Of a stretch of DNA of 64,000 nucleotides, positions 33,040-45,013 are shown piece by piece; positions within the stretch are counted from its first letter, which is position 1, and the number at the start of each line of letters is the position of its first letter. The position numbers were made by a program, and so were the translations under genes. The stretch comes from Lepturacanthus savala. Its lineage: Eukaryota; Chordata; Actinopteri; Scombriformes; Trichiuridae. The stretch is taken from NCBI GenBank assembly GCA_030544235.1, contig CM060471.1, positions 2,878,848 through 2,942,847 on the forward strand, given 5' to 3'. The notes under the pieces are model-generated. The model had not been told where the DNA came from. It did not search any database and saw only the letters and a list, made by a program, of their open reading frames with translations.

Positions 33040-34797
33040 AACTAAACCAAGTGGTAGAAGTTCTGGACCACCAGTCGGCGTCTCAGGAGGGGAAAGCGGC
33101 GCACCGTTGACACTGTGTTCAGTGGGGACGGGGTGCTGCTGACCTCGACTCGGGACATCCTGGATCGGTGGGGGGAATACTTCGAAGACCTCCTCAATCC
33201 CACCAGCATGTCTTCTGTTGAAGAGGCAGAGTGTGGGACCAGTGGTGGACTCGCCTATCTCTGGGCCTGAGATCGCCGAGGTAGTCAAAAAGCTCCTCGG
33301 CGGAAAGGCCCCGGGGGTGAATGAGATTCGCCCTGAGTTCCTCAAGGCTCTGGATATTGTAGGGCTGTCTTGGTTGACACGTCTCTGCAACATCACATGG
33401 ACATCGGGGGCAGTGCCTCTGGACTGGCAAACCGGGGTGGTGGTTCCCCTTTATAAAAAGGAGGACCAGAGGGTGTGTTCCAACTATAGAGGGATCACAC
33501 TCCTCAGCCTCCCTGGGAAAGTCTATTCGGGGGTACTGGAGAGGAGTGTCCGTAAGATAGTCGAACCTCGGATTCAGGAGGAGCAGTGTGGTTTTCGTCC
33601 TAGTTGTGGAACTGTGGACCAGCTCTATACCCTTAGCAGGGTGCTCGAGGGTGCGTGGGAGTTCACCCAACCAGTCTACATGTGTTTTGTGGATCTGGAG
33701 AAGGCGTTCGACCGTGTCCCTCGGGCAGTCCTGTGGGGGGTGCTCCGGGAGTATGGGGTCCCGGACCCGTTGACACGGGCTGTCCGGTCCCTGTACTCTC
33801 GGTGCCAGAGCTTGGTCCGTATTGCCGGTAATAAGACAAACTTATTTCCAGTGGGGGTTGGACTCCGTCAGGGCTGCCCTTTGTCACCGATTCTGTTCAT
33901 AACTTTTATGGACAGAATTTCTAGGCGCAGCCAGGGCATCATGGGGCTGCGGTTTGGTGGCCTCAGGCTTGGGTCGTTGCTATTTGCAGACGATCTGGTC
34001 CTGTTGGCTTCATCGAGCCGTGACCTTCAGCTCTCACTGGAGCAGGTCGCAGCCGAGTGTGAAGCGGCTGGGATGAAAATCAGCACCTCCAAATCCGAGG
34101 AAAAGGGTGACCGGAATCCTTGACCGGAAAAGGGTGGAGTGTCGACTCCAGGTCGGGGATGAGATCCTGCCTCAAGTGGAGGAGTTCAAGTATCTCGGGG
34201 TCTTGTTCACGAGTGGGGGGAGGATGGAGCGAGAGATTGACCGGCGGATCGGTGCGGTGTCTGCAGTGATGCAGGCCCTGCATCAGTCCGTCGTAGTGAA
34301 GAAGGAGCTGAGCCGAAAGGCGAAGCTCTTGATTTACCAGTCAATCTACGTTCCTACCCTCACCTATGGTCACGAGCTTTGGGTGGTGACCGAAAGAATG
34401 AGATCGCGAATACAAGCGGCCGAAATGGGTTTCCTTCGCCGGGTGGCTGGGCTCTCCCTTAGAGATAGGGTGAGAAGCTCGGTCATCCGCGAGGAGCTCA
34501 GAGTAGAACCGCTGCTCCTCCACATCGAGAGGAGCCAGTTGAGGTGGCTCGGGCATCTAGTGAGGATGCCTCCTGGACGCCTCCTTGGTGAGGTGTTCCG
34601 GGCACGTCCCTCTGGGCGGCAGCCCTGGGGAAGACCCAGGACACGCTGGAGAGACTATGTCTCTCGGCTGGTCTGGGAACGCCTTTGGGTCCCCCCGGAA
34701 GAGCTGGAGGAAGTAGCCGGGGAGAGGGAAGTCTGGGCTTTCCTGCTGAAGCTACTGCCTCCGTGACCCGACAACGGATAAAGCGGAAGAAGACGAG
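33040..34797 (+). pseudogene. Rex3 (RTE-clade) LINE, 5'-truncated reverse transcriptase
   Basis: Encodes the C-terminal half of a non-LTR retrotransposon polyprotein. The sequence contains both standard Rex3 PCR primer sites, TGGCAAACCGGGGTGGTGGT near 33426 and CAGGGCTGCCCTTTGTCACCG near 33869 (each listed with at most a base change), which identifies the family. The frame at 33218-34123 holds the RT core with the FVDLEKAFDRVPR, GLRQGCPLSPILF and FADDLVLLAS motifs. The frame changes near 34100, where the local sequence is scrambled, and 34107-34766 continues with LPQVEEFKYLGVLF through to the LRLLPP-like end. A second frame change lies near 33235. The endonuclease domain is absent, so this is a 5'-truncated, inactive copy. 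The 3' end GGATAAAGCGGAAGAAGA is typical for Rex3. Confidence 0.93.
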
Positions 34798-35705
34798 ACA
34801 TTCTCATATTCAAAGAAAAGTATGTATTGTGAGCTAAAAGTAAATGAGAACATTTTATACCGATGAGGGTTACAGGAATTGGGTTGCATAGTATTCCAGG
34901 AATTGTATGAGGTAAAGTGATTGTGTCCCAAAACACAGATTGGAGCCAGAAAAATGTGTGTGCTGTTTTGAAATAAGAGTACTTAAGGTGGGAGAAAGAG
35001 GAGAGATGATAGTTGTTTTTTTCTGATTCATTTTACATTCCGTATGACAGCATTCTGATTTTCATTAAATCCTATCAAAAGTCCTCTGCGGGTATCATTT
35101 CTTTAGTTTAGAGAAAATGGCTTTACCCATGACATTATCTACTAAACTAATCATGAAAGTAATCAGTACATTAATTGATAATAAAAACAAGGAGCATAAA
35201 TGTTCTATTCCCATTATTCATACTCATCTGTATGTCATTAAAACTAGAGCTGCAACAACTAATGTTTGATGTGCGATATTAGAGAGAATTATCATTTTTA
35301 CATAATTTTCATTGAAAAACATGATTATGTTGTGATTTTTGCAGTGATCTATATCAAACAAAGATATTTTTTTTAGGTCTGTAGAATATGATGCGTAGAC
35401 CAGAGCATCTCTGCAGCTATCTCCATCCAAAGACTTTTTTTTATTATAAGTTGGAAATAGCACACAGTAATTTGTCTTGTGGGAGTAATTTCACTTGAAA
35501 CTTTTATTGAAATAAAATTGAAAATTTTATACTTAAAATAAAAAATTGAAATGTTACTCATACAGCTTTTTTCCCAACATTTCCTAATGCTTCCTCTCAT
35601 ATGATGTCGTCAAATTCCTGCTCCTTTCACCTGAGAACATGAAGACAAAACCTGGAGGAGTCTTTTATTTAGATTATTATGATTTTCAACCCAGACATGT
35701 ATGTA

Positions 35706-35784
<79 letters not shown>

Positions 35785-37002
35785 ATTCAAGTCTCTAGAA
35801 TAATCCCCCAAAAATAAATTTTGTACATGGAATAAATAGATTTTTGTTTATGGGCATATTTATGGCAACAATAATAGCTATTAAAATGCTATTTTCTAAA
35901 AAAAAAAAAAAAAAAAAAAGAGTATAAAATGAAAAAATAGATAAATAACATGATTGTTAGTGATTGAACTGTTTGACTGTTTTCCTGAGGCCCCCTGCTG
36001 GCTGCCTCACCATGTGATTAGGCTGCCCTGCCCTAATCCCCCCTTTGTTCTCCTCCCTGCCAATTGTGCTCACCTGTTCCTCATCATCATTACCTGTCTT
36101 ATTTAAGTCAGCTTGTCTCTATGTTTTTTGCGTAGTTATTGTTCTACCTGCTGCATGAGCACTGAACCTGGTCCTGCTGATAATGCTGACCTTGTTCAGC
36201 CTTGTTTTTTCAGTTTTTGTGACTTTTCTGTCCTGGCACTTTGCTTGGACTGTTTTTGTGATTTTGTTGTTCCTTCCTTATTTCTGCCATTGAAGACATT
36301 TTTTGACACAGTGCAATCTGCTCTAGGATCCATCCTTTACACACCTGACACTTAAATGCGTTGAAATAGACTTCTGTCCCTTTTTCAATTAATAATTTCC
36401 CATTTAATAAAATGGAAAACAATTTCAATTTGGATTGCGTAGGTTGCACATGTTGCACATAAACAACGTTGGAACAGAAATCATCAACCATGGATTTATT
36501 ATAATATATATTATACATCCATGCTGCCGACCGACAACTGCTGTGGACCATTACTGCACCACACAGACTGCATTCCTGCATTTTATGAATTATATGCTGG
36601 TAAATTAGAACAACAATAATTTTATGGTGCTGTTTATAGTGCTGTTACTTCTCTGTCACTATATTCATATTTACATTTGGTGCAAACCAAATGTAGGTTG
36701 CTAGCTAGCATAGTGTAGCTATGGCAACATTAATTAAAAGGTAAAATAAGTGAAATTCATTTAATTTGTGGTTTATTTGACAGTGTTATATGGTTTTGTT
36801 GCAGTAGATATCTGAATACTCCCTCATGTAGGTTAGTAGCAACATTTTAAAATCCTTAGTTATTTTCAAACCGTCAAGAGTCAACATGTCTGACAGCTGA
36901 GGTGGTTTTGGTGTGTCCAGTTGTTAAAGCTTGTTTCTGCTTGTAAAGTCTTGGTTGGGGGTCTTGGTTCGTATCAAGTGAATCCTGGTGCAGTTCTATG
37001 CA
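34798..37002. other. No gene recognised; simple repeats and a possible LTR-like remnant
   Basis: Holds the (AT)n tract and an A20 run. At about 35985-36355 lies GC-richer sequence (CCCCCTGCTGG, CACCTGTTCCTCATCATCA, ATTTAAGTCAGCTTG) that resembles dispersed fish LTR or 3' UTR sequence, but no ends or partner could be found. A CTCF-like motif is at 35990-36001 (minus strand CCAGCAGGGGGC). Confidence 0.45.
35715..35780. repeat. (AT)n microsatellite
   Basis: About 65 bp of pure TA repeats preceded by a short GTATGTATGTGTGTG stretch. Confidence 0.97.
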
Positions 37003-37010
37003 GTGTGAAC

Positions 37011-37991
37011 TAGGGATGTCCCGATCCAGCTTTTTGCACTTCCGAGCCGATACCGATACTGGTGGCCGATACCGAAATAGTCTATTAACTCAGCATCAGT
37101 ACTCTGCTCTTGAGCAGGTGTAAACCAAGGCTTTAAAAACCAGTGCAAATAATATTGTTAACTATTTAAAAACAAAAATGCCGTCTACTCCTCAATCTCC
37201 TCCACAATTTTTGCTCCATCTCTATCTACACACTGCCTTCAACTGTTTGCCCTGACTGCAGACCGAGCAGTCGGGTGTGCGCAAGCTAAAAAATGTAGTG
37301 GCGGTCTGGAGTGTTTTTAATAAAGTTTTTTCAAAGTGGGATTTTCCGACAGAATAAAGACGTCTAAATAAACGTTTTATTTGTCACATTGAATGGATAT
37401 TCAACATCCTGTTATACATCTTCTCTCTGTTTAGACATGCTGGTTTAACTCTTTTCATTTATTTTTTTGGTGCGTCGTTATTCCTGCATCAGGTGACACA
37501 GTCGAGTCCAGTCACCGGAGTCGCGCTCACATTTCCGGAGATGCGTTCCGTTAAAAAAGGAGAAGAAGTCAAAATCCCATGTTAAATAAAGAAAACAATA
37601 TACTAAAGTCACATTAGTTACATTATCTGAGTGCTGGAACAATTCCAGTGTGCTCATTTCAGTGTAATCTACGCTGTTACGGTGTCTGTCTGTGCCGTTT
37701 GCCATGGAGCGACAAGTGTGAGCGCGTCTCTGGTTGCTATGCAACGCGAGGTGAGCCAAGCTAAACAAATGTGGGGAGACGCTAATGCTGGTGTGCTGGA
37801 AAATGCGGACCGGATTTTAGCGAAACCACAGCAAAAAAACTGGAATGGATAATCTGAATAGGTGCGCTGGAAAACCCAGACTTTTTTTAACGGATCGGAT
37901 CTTTTTCCGTGCCGCAGCTCCGATACGGATACGCATATTTTGCCAATATCGGCGACCGATCCGGTGCCGATATTGGATCGGGACAAGCCTA
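37011..37991. mobile_element. Non-autonomous hAT element, 981 bp
   Basis: TIRs TAGGGATGTCCCGATCC and, from the right end, TAGGCTTGTCCCGATCC. Exact 8-bp duplication GTGTGAAC at 37003-37010 and 37992-37999. The subterminal regions are rich in GCCGATA/TATCGGC motifs. There is no transposase. The interior (37271-37523) is shared in inverted orientation with the different hAT element at 55980-56591. Confidence 0.93.
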
Positions 37992-38309
37992 GTGTGAACG
38001 CTCACCAGACCAAACATAGGATCAAATGTACATTTTAAATTTATTTATATTTCAGAACCAGCATTTGTATGGAGGGACAGATCGCTCTGTTGTTCTGGTG
38101 TTCACTTTTTCCCTGAGAGTCCCCCTCAGCAGAGTGTGTAGTTTGGTGCAGTCAACAGATAATTTTTCCACATATGCCAGCCTCTACAACAGGGGTCTCA
38201 AACTCGCGGACACGTGGGCCAAATGCGGCCCGCCGGACGCTAGTTTGAGGCCCCCGCGTTGATATGAAAGTTTAATGTTATTGCGGCCCGCGTGACTTTA
38301 GAAGGGTGC

Positions 38310-38507
38310 CCGGGAACCCTCGATGCTGCAAATAAAAGAAACGCTGCAAACAAAAAGAAACGGCGCTGCAAATAAAAGGAAACTTCACACCGGAAGTGAA
38401 TTACCGGGGACTATTATTGGCGGTGCACCTGTAGTTTTTTATGTGAGCGAAGAAGAATACGAAGAGGTGTTGTAAAGCAGAATTAATTAGGGGGCAAATA
38501 ATTGTTT
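38310..38507. repeat. Palindromic module, left arm (in hAT 1)
   Basis: Begins GGGAACCCTCGATGCTGC and contains three tandem units of the type GCTGCAAATAAAAGAAAC (38334-38390), then GAAGTGAATTACCGGGGACT and GTAGTTTTTTATGTGAGCGA. The right arm, inverted, is at about 43163-43345. The same arms occur inside hAT 3. Confidence 0.85.
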
Positions 38508-38519
38508 CTCTAGTACAGG

Positions 38520-39464
38520 GGTCCCCAAAGTTTTTTCTCTGGGGGCCACATTGTCGTTCCTGACTGTAGTGAGGGGCTGGGATCAATTATGTGGGCTGTA
38601 TAATAGGCCATAATTTCTGGCACAAAATTGTTCACCATTACAAGTGATTTGTGAAAGTAGTGAGTACTTCACAGTATTTTTCAATTTGAAATACCACAGG
38701 TATTCCTTTTATTTTCTAAAAACAACCATGTAAAAAAAATAGAAAGGAAAGGTTTGAAAAATCTGGTGACTGACAGTTTGAGTGAAACAATACAAATGGT
38801 GTTGATATTACAGTAAGATGAGAAACTATCAAGACAAGATGCTTCTTGTGATTGACTCTAGTTCAGTGAAAATTACAAAGTGTAGGAAGGCCTGTTGATA
38901 TTAACAGTAATATTCAGAGTAAGGCTTAGCTATTATTTATAATTAAGTGCACCATACATGTCACATGAGCTGATTGCATTAAAAAAAACAAAAAAAACCT
39001 TGAAATTACAGTAAGAGCAACAACAAACTGAACTGAATTGCATTAGAATAGCTCATATCTAGGTTATGAAATCAAATAAATTGGCCAATAATAATAATAA
39101 TAATAATAAGTTTAAATAAATGGCCATGGCCAATATTGCAACAATATATTGAACTTGTTATTAACTAATTATTGTACTTGTTGAACTGGATTTGTACTTG
39201 TAGCCTGAACAGTGTGATCTTTGAGGTCAGTAGTTGCAGTCCCCTCTCTTTCTGCCTGGAAACCTGGCATAAAGGGGTGACATTGGACACATTCAGTAAA
39301 TGACAAGAATATGTGTCATGTTGTTCCTTGTGATGTGATTTTACAAATACAGTGCAGCTGTAGCAAATTTATTATTCATATTTCATGTTTACAGCACAGT
39401 ACAATTGTAATGATTAAAATCAGTATATTTACCATATCAGTGTGAACTGTGTGCTTGCTTCTGA
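38520..39464. other. Non-coding left part of hAT 2
   Basis: AT-rich 3' flank of the transposase relic inside the element, with an (AAT)n run at about 39087-39110. No other gene seen. Confidence 0.6.
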
Positions 39465-41234
39465 CTGGTAAGAAGTCCAATGTCTGGGTGTAGCCTAGTG
39501 GTAGCCAGTCTCAAAGTGTGATGCAAATGTTCGTCTGAGAGTCTGTTCCTTGTTGGTGTTTTTATTTGCTTCATGCGGGAAAACGTCTGCTAGCATGTGT
39601 AGGTGCTGCCAAAAATGGTACACATCTTCAGAGCATGCTGTTTAATGTTTGGGTAAGTGCCCTCTGGTAGCGCAGCATAGAACTGAAGGAGACAGTCAGG
39701 CTTGAATGCGTCTTTAAGGACATCACAATTCTGCAGCTCGGCTAATTCAAACTGCAGAGAGGGAAGTGCGTCGTCTATGTCAATAGCAAAGGGGTTTTGG
39801 AACAGACGTATTTCCTTGTTGTTGACATGAAGCTCGTGGAAACGCACACTAAATTCTCGCTGGAGCATTTCCAGGGCATCCTTGCACTTTGCGACTGGGA
39901 AAGGGGCGGCTGGTTTCTCGGCGCAGTAGCTTTGCGTGGCAGGGAGATGCGTGAAGTCCAGCTTTTGGACCTGTCGCACAAGCAGCTGCAGTTTGACCTT
40001 GAATGCTTTGATGTGGGAATACATGTCGCTGATGAGATTCCCTTTGCCTTGGAGTTGTAGGTTGAGGTGGTTCAACATTTCAGTCACATCAGTTAAAAAC
40101 GCGAGGTCCCATTTCCATTCTGGTTCAGTCAGCTCTTGTACCGTTTCACCTTTAGACTGGAGGAAGGTGTTGATTTCGGGGCAGCAGGTCGTAGAAACGG
40201 CGTAACACTTTACCTCGACTTAACCATCGGATTTCTGTGTAATACAGCACATCCTGGTGAGCAGACTCCAGCTCGGAGAGAAAGGCTTGGAACTGCCTGT
40301 GTTTCAGTCCATTTTTCCGGATGAAGTTGACACAGTGCACAACTACCTTCATCACAGATGCCCACTTAAAAACTTTGCAGCATAGAGCTTGCTGGTGAAT
40401 CAGGTAATGAACTTGAATTGGTGGGGCAAGACCTCGCTCCTCGAACTCGCTTTTCAAGCGCCCTACTAGCCCCCTCGTAGCTCCAACCATGCTAGGCGCA
40501 CCATCCGTAGTGACACTGGCAAAATTAGACCATTGCAGACCTAGTTCGCTGATTGTTTTGCACACTTCGACAAAAAGGTCTTCTCCGGTTGTTGTAGGCT
40601 TCTCAGTGATGCCAGCTCCTCAGACACTTCAAAACGCGTGTTCACACCACAAATAAAAATAAGCAGCTGTGCCGTGTCCTGTACGTCATTACTTTCATCC
40701 ATGGCTAGAGCAAAAAACTTGAATTCTGAGGCTCTCTCTCTCAGTTGATCAAAGACGTTTGTCCCCATTACTTCAATTCGCCTTGTCATAGTTTGTGCCG
40801 AGAGACTCACCACATTGAAGGCATCTTTCTTATCGGGACACACCTCCTCAGCCACCGCCAGCATCACAGTCTTCAGGAATTCTCCGTCTGTGAACGGCTT
40901 GCCATGGGTAGCCAGCAGGTGAGCTACTTTGAAGCTAGATCGGACAGCAGCCTGGTTGACCCGAGATTGACGAAGGAAAGCATCCTGTTGAGCAGCTAGC
41001 CCACCTTTCAGACGCCGAACCTTCTCATCCCTCGCTGGTCCGCTCAAGTTAGCATACTCTTTGTGCTTGGTTATGTGATGGCGGCGAAGGTTGTATTCTT
41101 TAAACACAGACACATTTTCTTTACAAATCATACAAATAGCACGATCCTTCCATGGAACAAAAAAGAAATCCTTGGTCCATTGCTCTTTAAAAACCCGACA
41201 CTCTGTCAATTTTCCTCACTTTACTGCACGCCAT
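39465..41234 (-). pseudogene. hAT transposase relic (GTF2IRD2/ZBED-like)
   Basis: The likely original start is ATG at 41234. An early 1-base shift near 41210 puts the rest in another frame. Three stretches follow: 41209-40541 with a BED-like zinc finger (C-x2-C in AICMICKENV, H-x3-4-H in HHITKH) and the SLSAQTMTRRIE and FALAMDESNDV segments; 40565-40152 with the TTDGAPSMVG and IRWLSRGKVL motifs; 40087-39592 towards the C-terminus. Reading continues past an in-frame TAG at 39592 into QTFSRMKQIKTPTRNRL-type sequence, the hATC dimerisation region, ending near 39465. In total there are three frameshifts and one nonsense change. The family resemblance to GTF2IRD2-type hAT transposases is from memory. 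Confidence 0.88.
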
Positions 41235-41399
41235 TTTCACTGCTGTACAACTGTAGCCTGAGTTGACGCTGTCAAACTGCAGCTGTATTCAGCTGTCACT
41301 TACTCGCAAGCATCTCGCACTTCACATCTGGTTGCTTAGCAACGCTCATTTTTGGCGCCACACCCTTCGCGCCACGTCATCCGATTTTGACAGCTCTTA

Positions 41400-42788
41400 G
41401 TAGCTACCGTGGGGGGGGGGGTCAGTGTGGAGGAATGGGGGGGGGGATCGACGACCCATAATTTTTACCGGGTGATGAGTCATCAAGTGACGATGAGGAG
41501 CCGACTTTGCGGAAGCGCCGGCTTCTAGTGACGAGTGAGGGGATTCCCTCCGCACACACTCCGCGCTCTGACGCAGCTGGAGCCAGCGGATCCGCTGTGA
41601 CGGGTAAATGCGACAGTGTGTCATTTCAGTTTCCGAGTGTCCCAATCGCGCTGCATACAAGCAAGGCTAAACTAATCATACATATTACCATTGTTCAGCG
41701 CCAGCTCAACCTGTGTGTGAGCTATATGAGACGACCAAAGATGGAACCATATGGAGACCCATGCAGCCAGGACTGCGGACTGGAAGAGCCCAGTCCGCAG
41801 TTTTTTACAACATATTGGACATTGCTGCGATGAACGCTTGGGTCTTGTACCGAGGCTGCACGGGCTCAAATATTACCCGGCGGGATTTCATCCTGGAGCT
41901 CTGCAAACTGTTGCACACAGAGCACATTTCGAGGCCAGCACCAAAACCTGCTGTAACACAGGCCAACCCTGAGGAGAGGAGAAGAAACTGCACTGTGAAG
42001 CGTAAATGCGCCAAAAATAAAACTACAAAGATGTGCATGAAGTGCCAGCAGCGCGCGGTATGTGGACAGTGCACCGTCAAATTCTACAGCGTGTGTGCTG
42101 ACTGTGAGGAATGCGAGTGAGACAGCGCAGCGTTAACCAAAAAAATAATTGAAATACTGTAATCTGTTATTTTGTTATTGTGAATACTTTCATGTTTTCA
42201 TGTTTGTGGTAATCTACAGTTGGTGAATGTCATTATTATTATTGTTGTATTATCATTATTATTGGTACATTATCATTATTATTGCATAGAGAAATATGCT
42301 GTTTTGTTATTATATTATATATATTTTTCTTCATTATTGAACAGTTCCTACAGTTTGTTGTTGAATGTGAATATGTTTATTTATTTAATATTTATTAGTG
42401 TGCGAGCTAGCGAGCGCCGGGCATCGTTAGGCCACTTAATCGTTTTTTCTAAAATCATTATTATTTTGTTATTTATTTCTTGTTATTTATTATTTATTTA
42501 TATTTGTTGTTATTATAATAGATAAATCTGCAATGTTGTTATTGTAAATATTGTGTTATTTGATCGTTTTTGTTGTTTGTTGAACAGTTTTTACAGTGTG
42601 TTGAGTTCGATCAAAATAATTATTTATCTGCAAAAGAAAAATCAATATATATATTTTAAACGAAAAAGATGAGAATAAGCCACTTCACAACTTGTAGAAA
42701 TGACATTGTAACATCGCTGACGCTATTGAAGCTTGGGGGTCAAAATTACCACCCTCGGCGGAGTATTGGAATCTTGGCGGTTCTAGTG
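41400..42788 (+). mobile_element. piggyBac element relic, nested in hAT 2
   Basis: The right end is intact: the minus strand from 42788 reads CACTAGAACCGCCAAGATTC next to TTAA (42789-42792), the piggyBac target. The left end and its TTAA are not found and the boundary near 41400 (a run of G) is approximate. It carries a deleted transposase gene and about 650 bp of AT-rich 3' non-coding sequence. Confidence 0.8.
41474..42120 (+). pseudogene. piggyBac transposase, internally deleted
   Basis: The N-terminal acidic part typical of these transposases is visible from 41474 (DESSSDDEEPTLRKRR). After about 80 codons the frame jumps (around 41713) to the C-terminal part with AVFYNILDIAAMNAWVLY and then a Cys-rich domain (about 42000-42117, pattern C-x2-C and C-x2-C repeated) that binds zinc in PGBD-type proteins. 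The catalytic DDD core, several hundred residues, is missing. The gene is therefore inactive. The final stop TGA is at 42118-42120. Confidence 0.85.
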
Positions 42789-42963
42789 TTAAAAAAACAA
42801 AGTGTATATATAGGCCTATATTTATTTATTTAATTATTTTTCAAGGATGGCTACTTAGGGCCAGTTCATATGGTGAGGTGCAGAGAGGTGGGGGGCCGGT
42901 CAAAGGGGCGTGGCGGGCCGTATCTGGCCCGCGGGCCGTAGTTTGGGGAACCCAGCTCTAGTA

Positions 42964-43345
42964 GGTGCCGCTATATGACCATTATGGTCTGCAAGGATGA
43001 TTGATGAAGAAGACTGGAGGTTCCGCGCATGTGCAGGTTGTTGTTGTTCTCCCCGTGACTGAGAGGGATTTATCGTTTTTTCTAATCCGGATAAAAAGTG
43101 GACACTCTGCATCTGTGTGTTGTGGTCATTTTCACTGGCAAGTTACGACATATTTTTTTGGAGGAATACGAAGAAGAAACAATTATTTGCCCCCTAATTA
43201 CTTCTGCTTTACAACACCTCTTCTTCACTCATATAAAAAACTACAGGTGCACCGCCAATAATAGTCCCCGGCAATTCACTTCCGTTGTGTAGTTGTCTTT
43301 TATTTGCAGCATGGAGGGTTCCCAGTCACCGTAGTTAGCACTACC
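42964..43345. repeat. Palindromic module, centre and right arm (in hAT 1)
   Basis: Continues the module interrupted by hAT 2. The loop region is 42964-43160, and then the inverted arm GAATACGAAGAAGAAACA...CAGGTGCACCGCCAATAATA...CATGGAGGGTTCCC. The arm ends match the left arm as inverted repeats. Confidence 0.82.
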
Positions 43346-44007
43346 TCCGTGCTGAATAGTTAGGTCTGTGTCATTCGAAGGCTGACAGCTTCGGAGCACC
43401 CGGGCTATACCAGCAACGTGACCGTGCCCACGGTGCCCAGCACCAGCCTGAATACACGTGTAAACCACGGACATAATCAACCTGCCACTGTAGCAGCACC
43501 GGGGAAGGCAGCAGTACCGAATACTCGTGTAAAGCACGGATGTAAACAACCCGCCGCTGCTGCCTTCGCCAGTGCTGCTGAACACACATTTAAAGAGATA
43601 AACAACAAGCCGGTGTGGCTGTCTCCGGAGCCGGGTGCTCCGAAGCACCAGACCTGACGTTACACGCGTGCAAGAACGGGGAAAATGAGTGCTAAGAGGC
43701 TAACACGGAGCTAACACTATTACATACGCACACAAGCGAAGTTTTATGTGTGTGTATCCGTGTTAGCGTTAGCTCCATGCTAGCCACTAGCGTAACTCCT
43801 CAAACTTTATTACTTTTTTAATTTAATTAACTTAATATTAAACGGCCACCACACTTTGTGTTTCCAGGGTTTCTGACCTTCAACCAATCACCAACTGTGC
43901 CGTGCTGACATCATATGTAGGACCCCATAGCAGGACCCTACCTACCAGCGGAAATGACGTTCTTTGTACGTCAGCTGAACACTAAAACTGGAACTTCAAC
44001 ACAACAG
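43346..44007. other. Interior of hAT 1 right half; minor repeats
   Basis: Contains a diverged two-copy repeat (AATACACGTGTAAACCACGG at about 43449 and AATACTCGTGTAAAGCACGG at about 43520) framed by an inverted pair GCTTCGGAGCACCCGG (about 43387) and CCGGGTGCTCCGAAGC (about 43631). A further imperfect inverted pair of TTAGC-rich sequence lies at 43697-43790. No coding content recognised. Confidence 0.6.
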
Positions 44008-44019
44008 TGAGCCAGTGGT

Positions 44020-44406
44020 CAGTCAGTCAGTCATTTTCTATACCTGCTCATTCCTCATTAGGGTCGCAGGGGTCTGCTGGAGCCTATCCCAGCGCGTTAC
44101 GGCGAGAGGCAGGGATACACCCCAGATGGTCGCCAGCCAATCGTGGGGCACACACACCATTCACTCACACACTCACACCTATGGGCCTATAGGCAACTAT
44201 GGGCAATTTGGAGTTGCCAATTAACCTGAGCATGTTTTTGGACTGTGGGAGGAAGCCGGAGTACCCGGTGAAAACCCACGCAGACACGGGGAGAACATGC
44301 AAACTCCACACAGAAAGGTCCCAGACCCCGGACCAAGGAGGTCTTGAACCTGCGACCTTCTTGCTGTGAGGCAACAGCGCTAACCCCTGCTCCACCGTGT
44401 CGCCCC
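44020..44406 (-). mobile_element. DANA/Mermaid-type SINE, copy 4
   Basis: Full-length minus-strand copy inside hAT 1. Exact 12-bp duplication TGAGCCAGTGGT at 44008-44019 and 44407-44418. It carries a small local duplication (CTATGGGCCTATAGGCAACT near 44178) absent from the other copies. Confidence 0.92.
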
Positions 44407-44418
44407 TGAGCCAGTGGT

Positions 44419-44547
<129 letters not shown>

Positions 44548-45013
44548 CAGCCCAGCCTCAACCAGACTCTAGCTCCAGCGGCCCCCAGGTAAATTGAGTT
44601 TGAGACCCCTGCTCTACAACAAGCTCTACAGCTGCCAGTAGGACGACAACAGTAGCTAACAACCAACGTTGTAGGTTAGCCTACTGGTTATTTTTTGTGG
44701 CATTTTTCCCATCAGCCACATCACGTGGTTTGATATTTTAATGCTCTATTTGCTGTTGTCTGTGGAAAAAATGCAAGTTTGTGAGCTTTAAATAGCTTAA
44801 ACAGTGGTAGAGCACACTACCTCCATTTTATGCTGCTGAGACAGAGAGATCTTCTAAATAACAGGAGCAACTGTGAGAAAAATCTTCTAATTCATTATTC
44901 TGGAGGTAAAATATTAGGAAAATATGACCTGGTTGCTTTTACCTGGAATTACCCTTAAATCTGTGTCAAAATAGAAGAATAAGAATGAGGGAGAGCAATA
45001 TTTTTTTTCTTAC

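Larger units (their letters stand above)
38516..42955 (-). mobile_element. hAT element 2, nested in hAT 1
   Basis: Ends CAGGGGTCCCCAAAG (38516) and, inverted, CTGGGTTCCCCAAAC (42955). Exact 8-bp duplication CTCTAGTA at 38508-38515 and 42956-42963. Inside are a decayed transposase gene on the minus strand and a piggyBac relic on the plus strand. It was inserted into the palindromic module of hAT 1. Confidence 0.92.

Noticed and set aside
43385..43648. Separate small element bounded by GCTTCGGAGCACCCGG inverted pair
   Set aside because: No target duplication; it may simply be internal structure of hAT 1.
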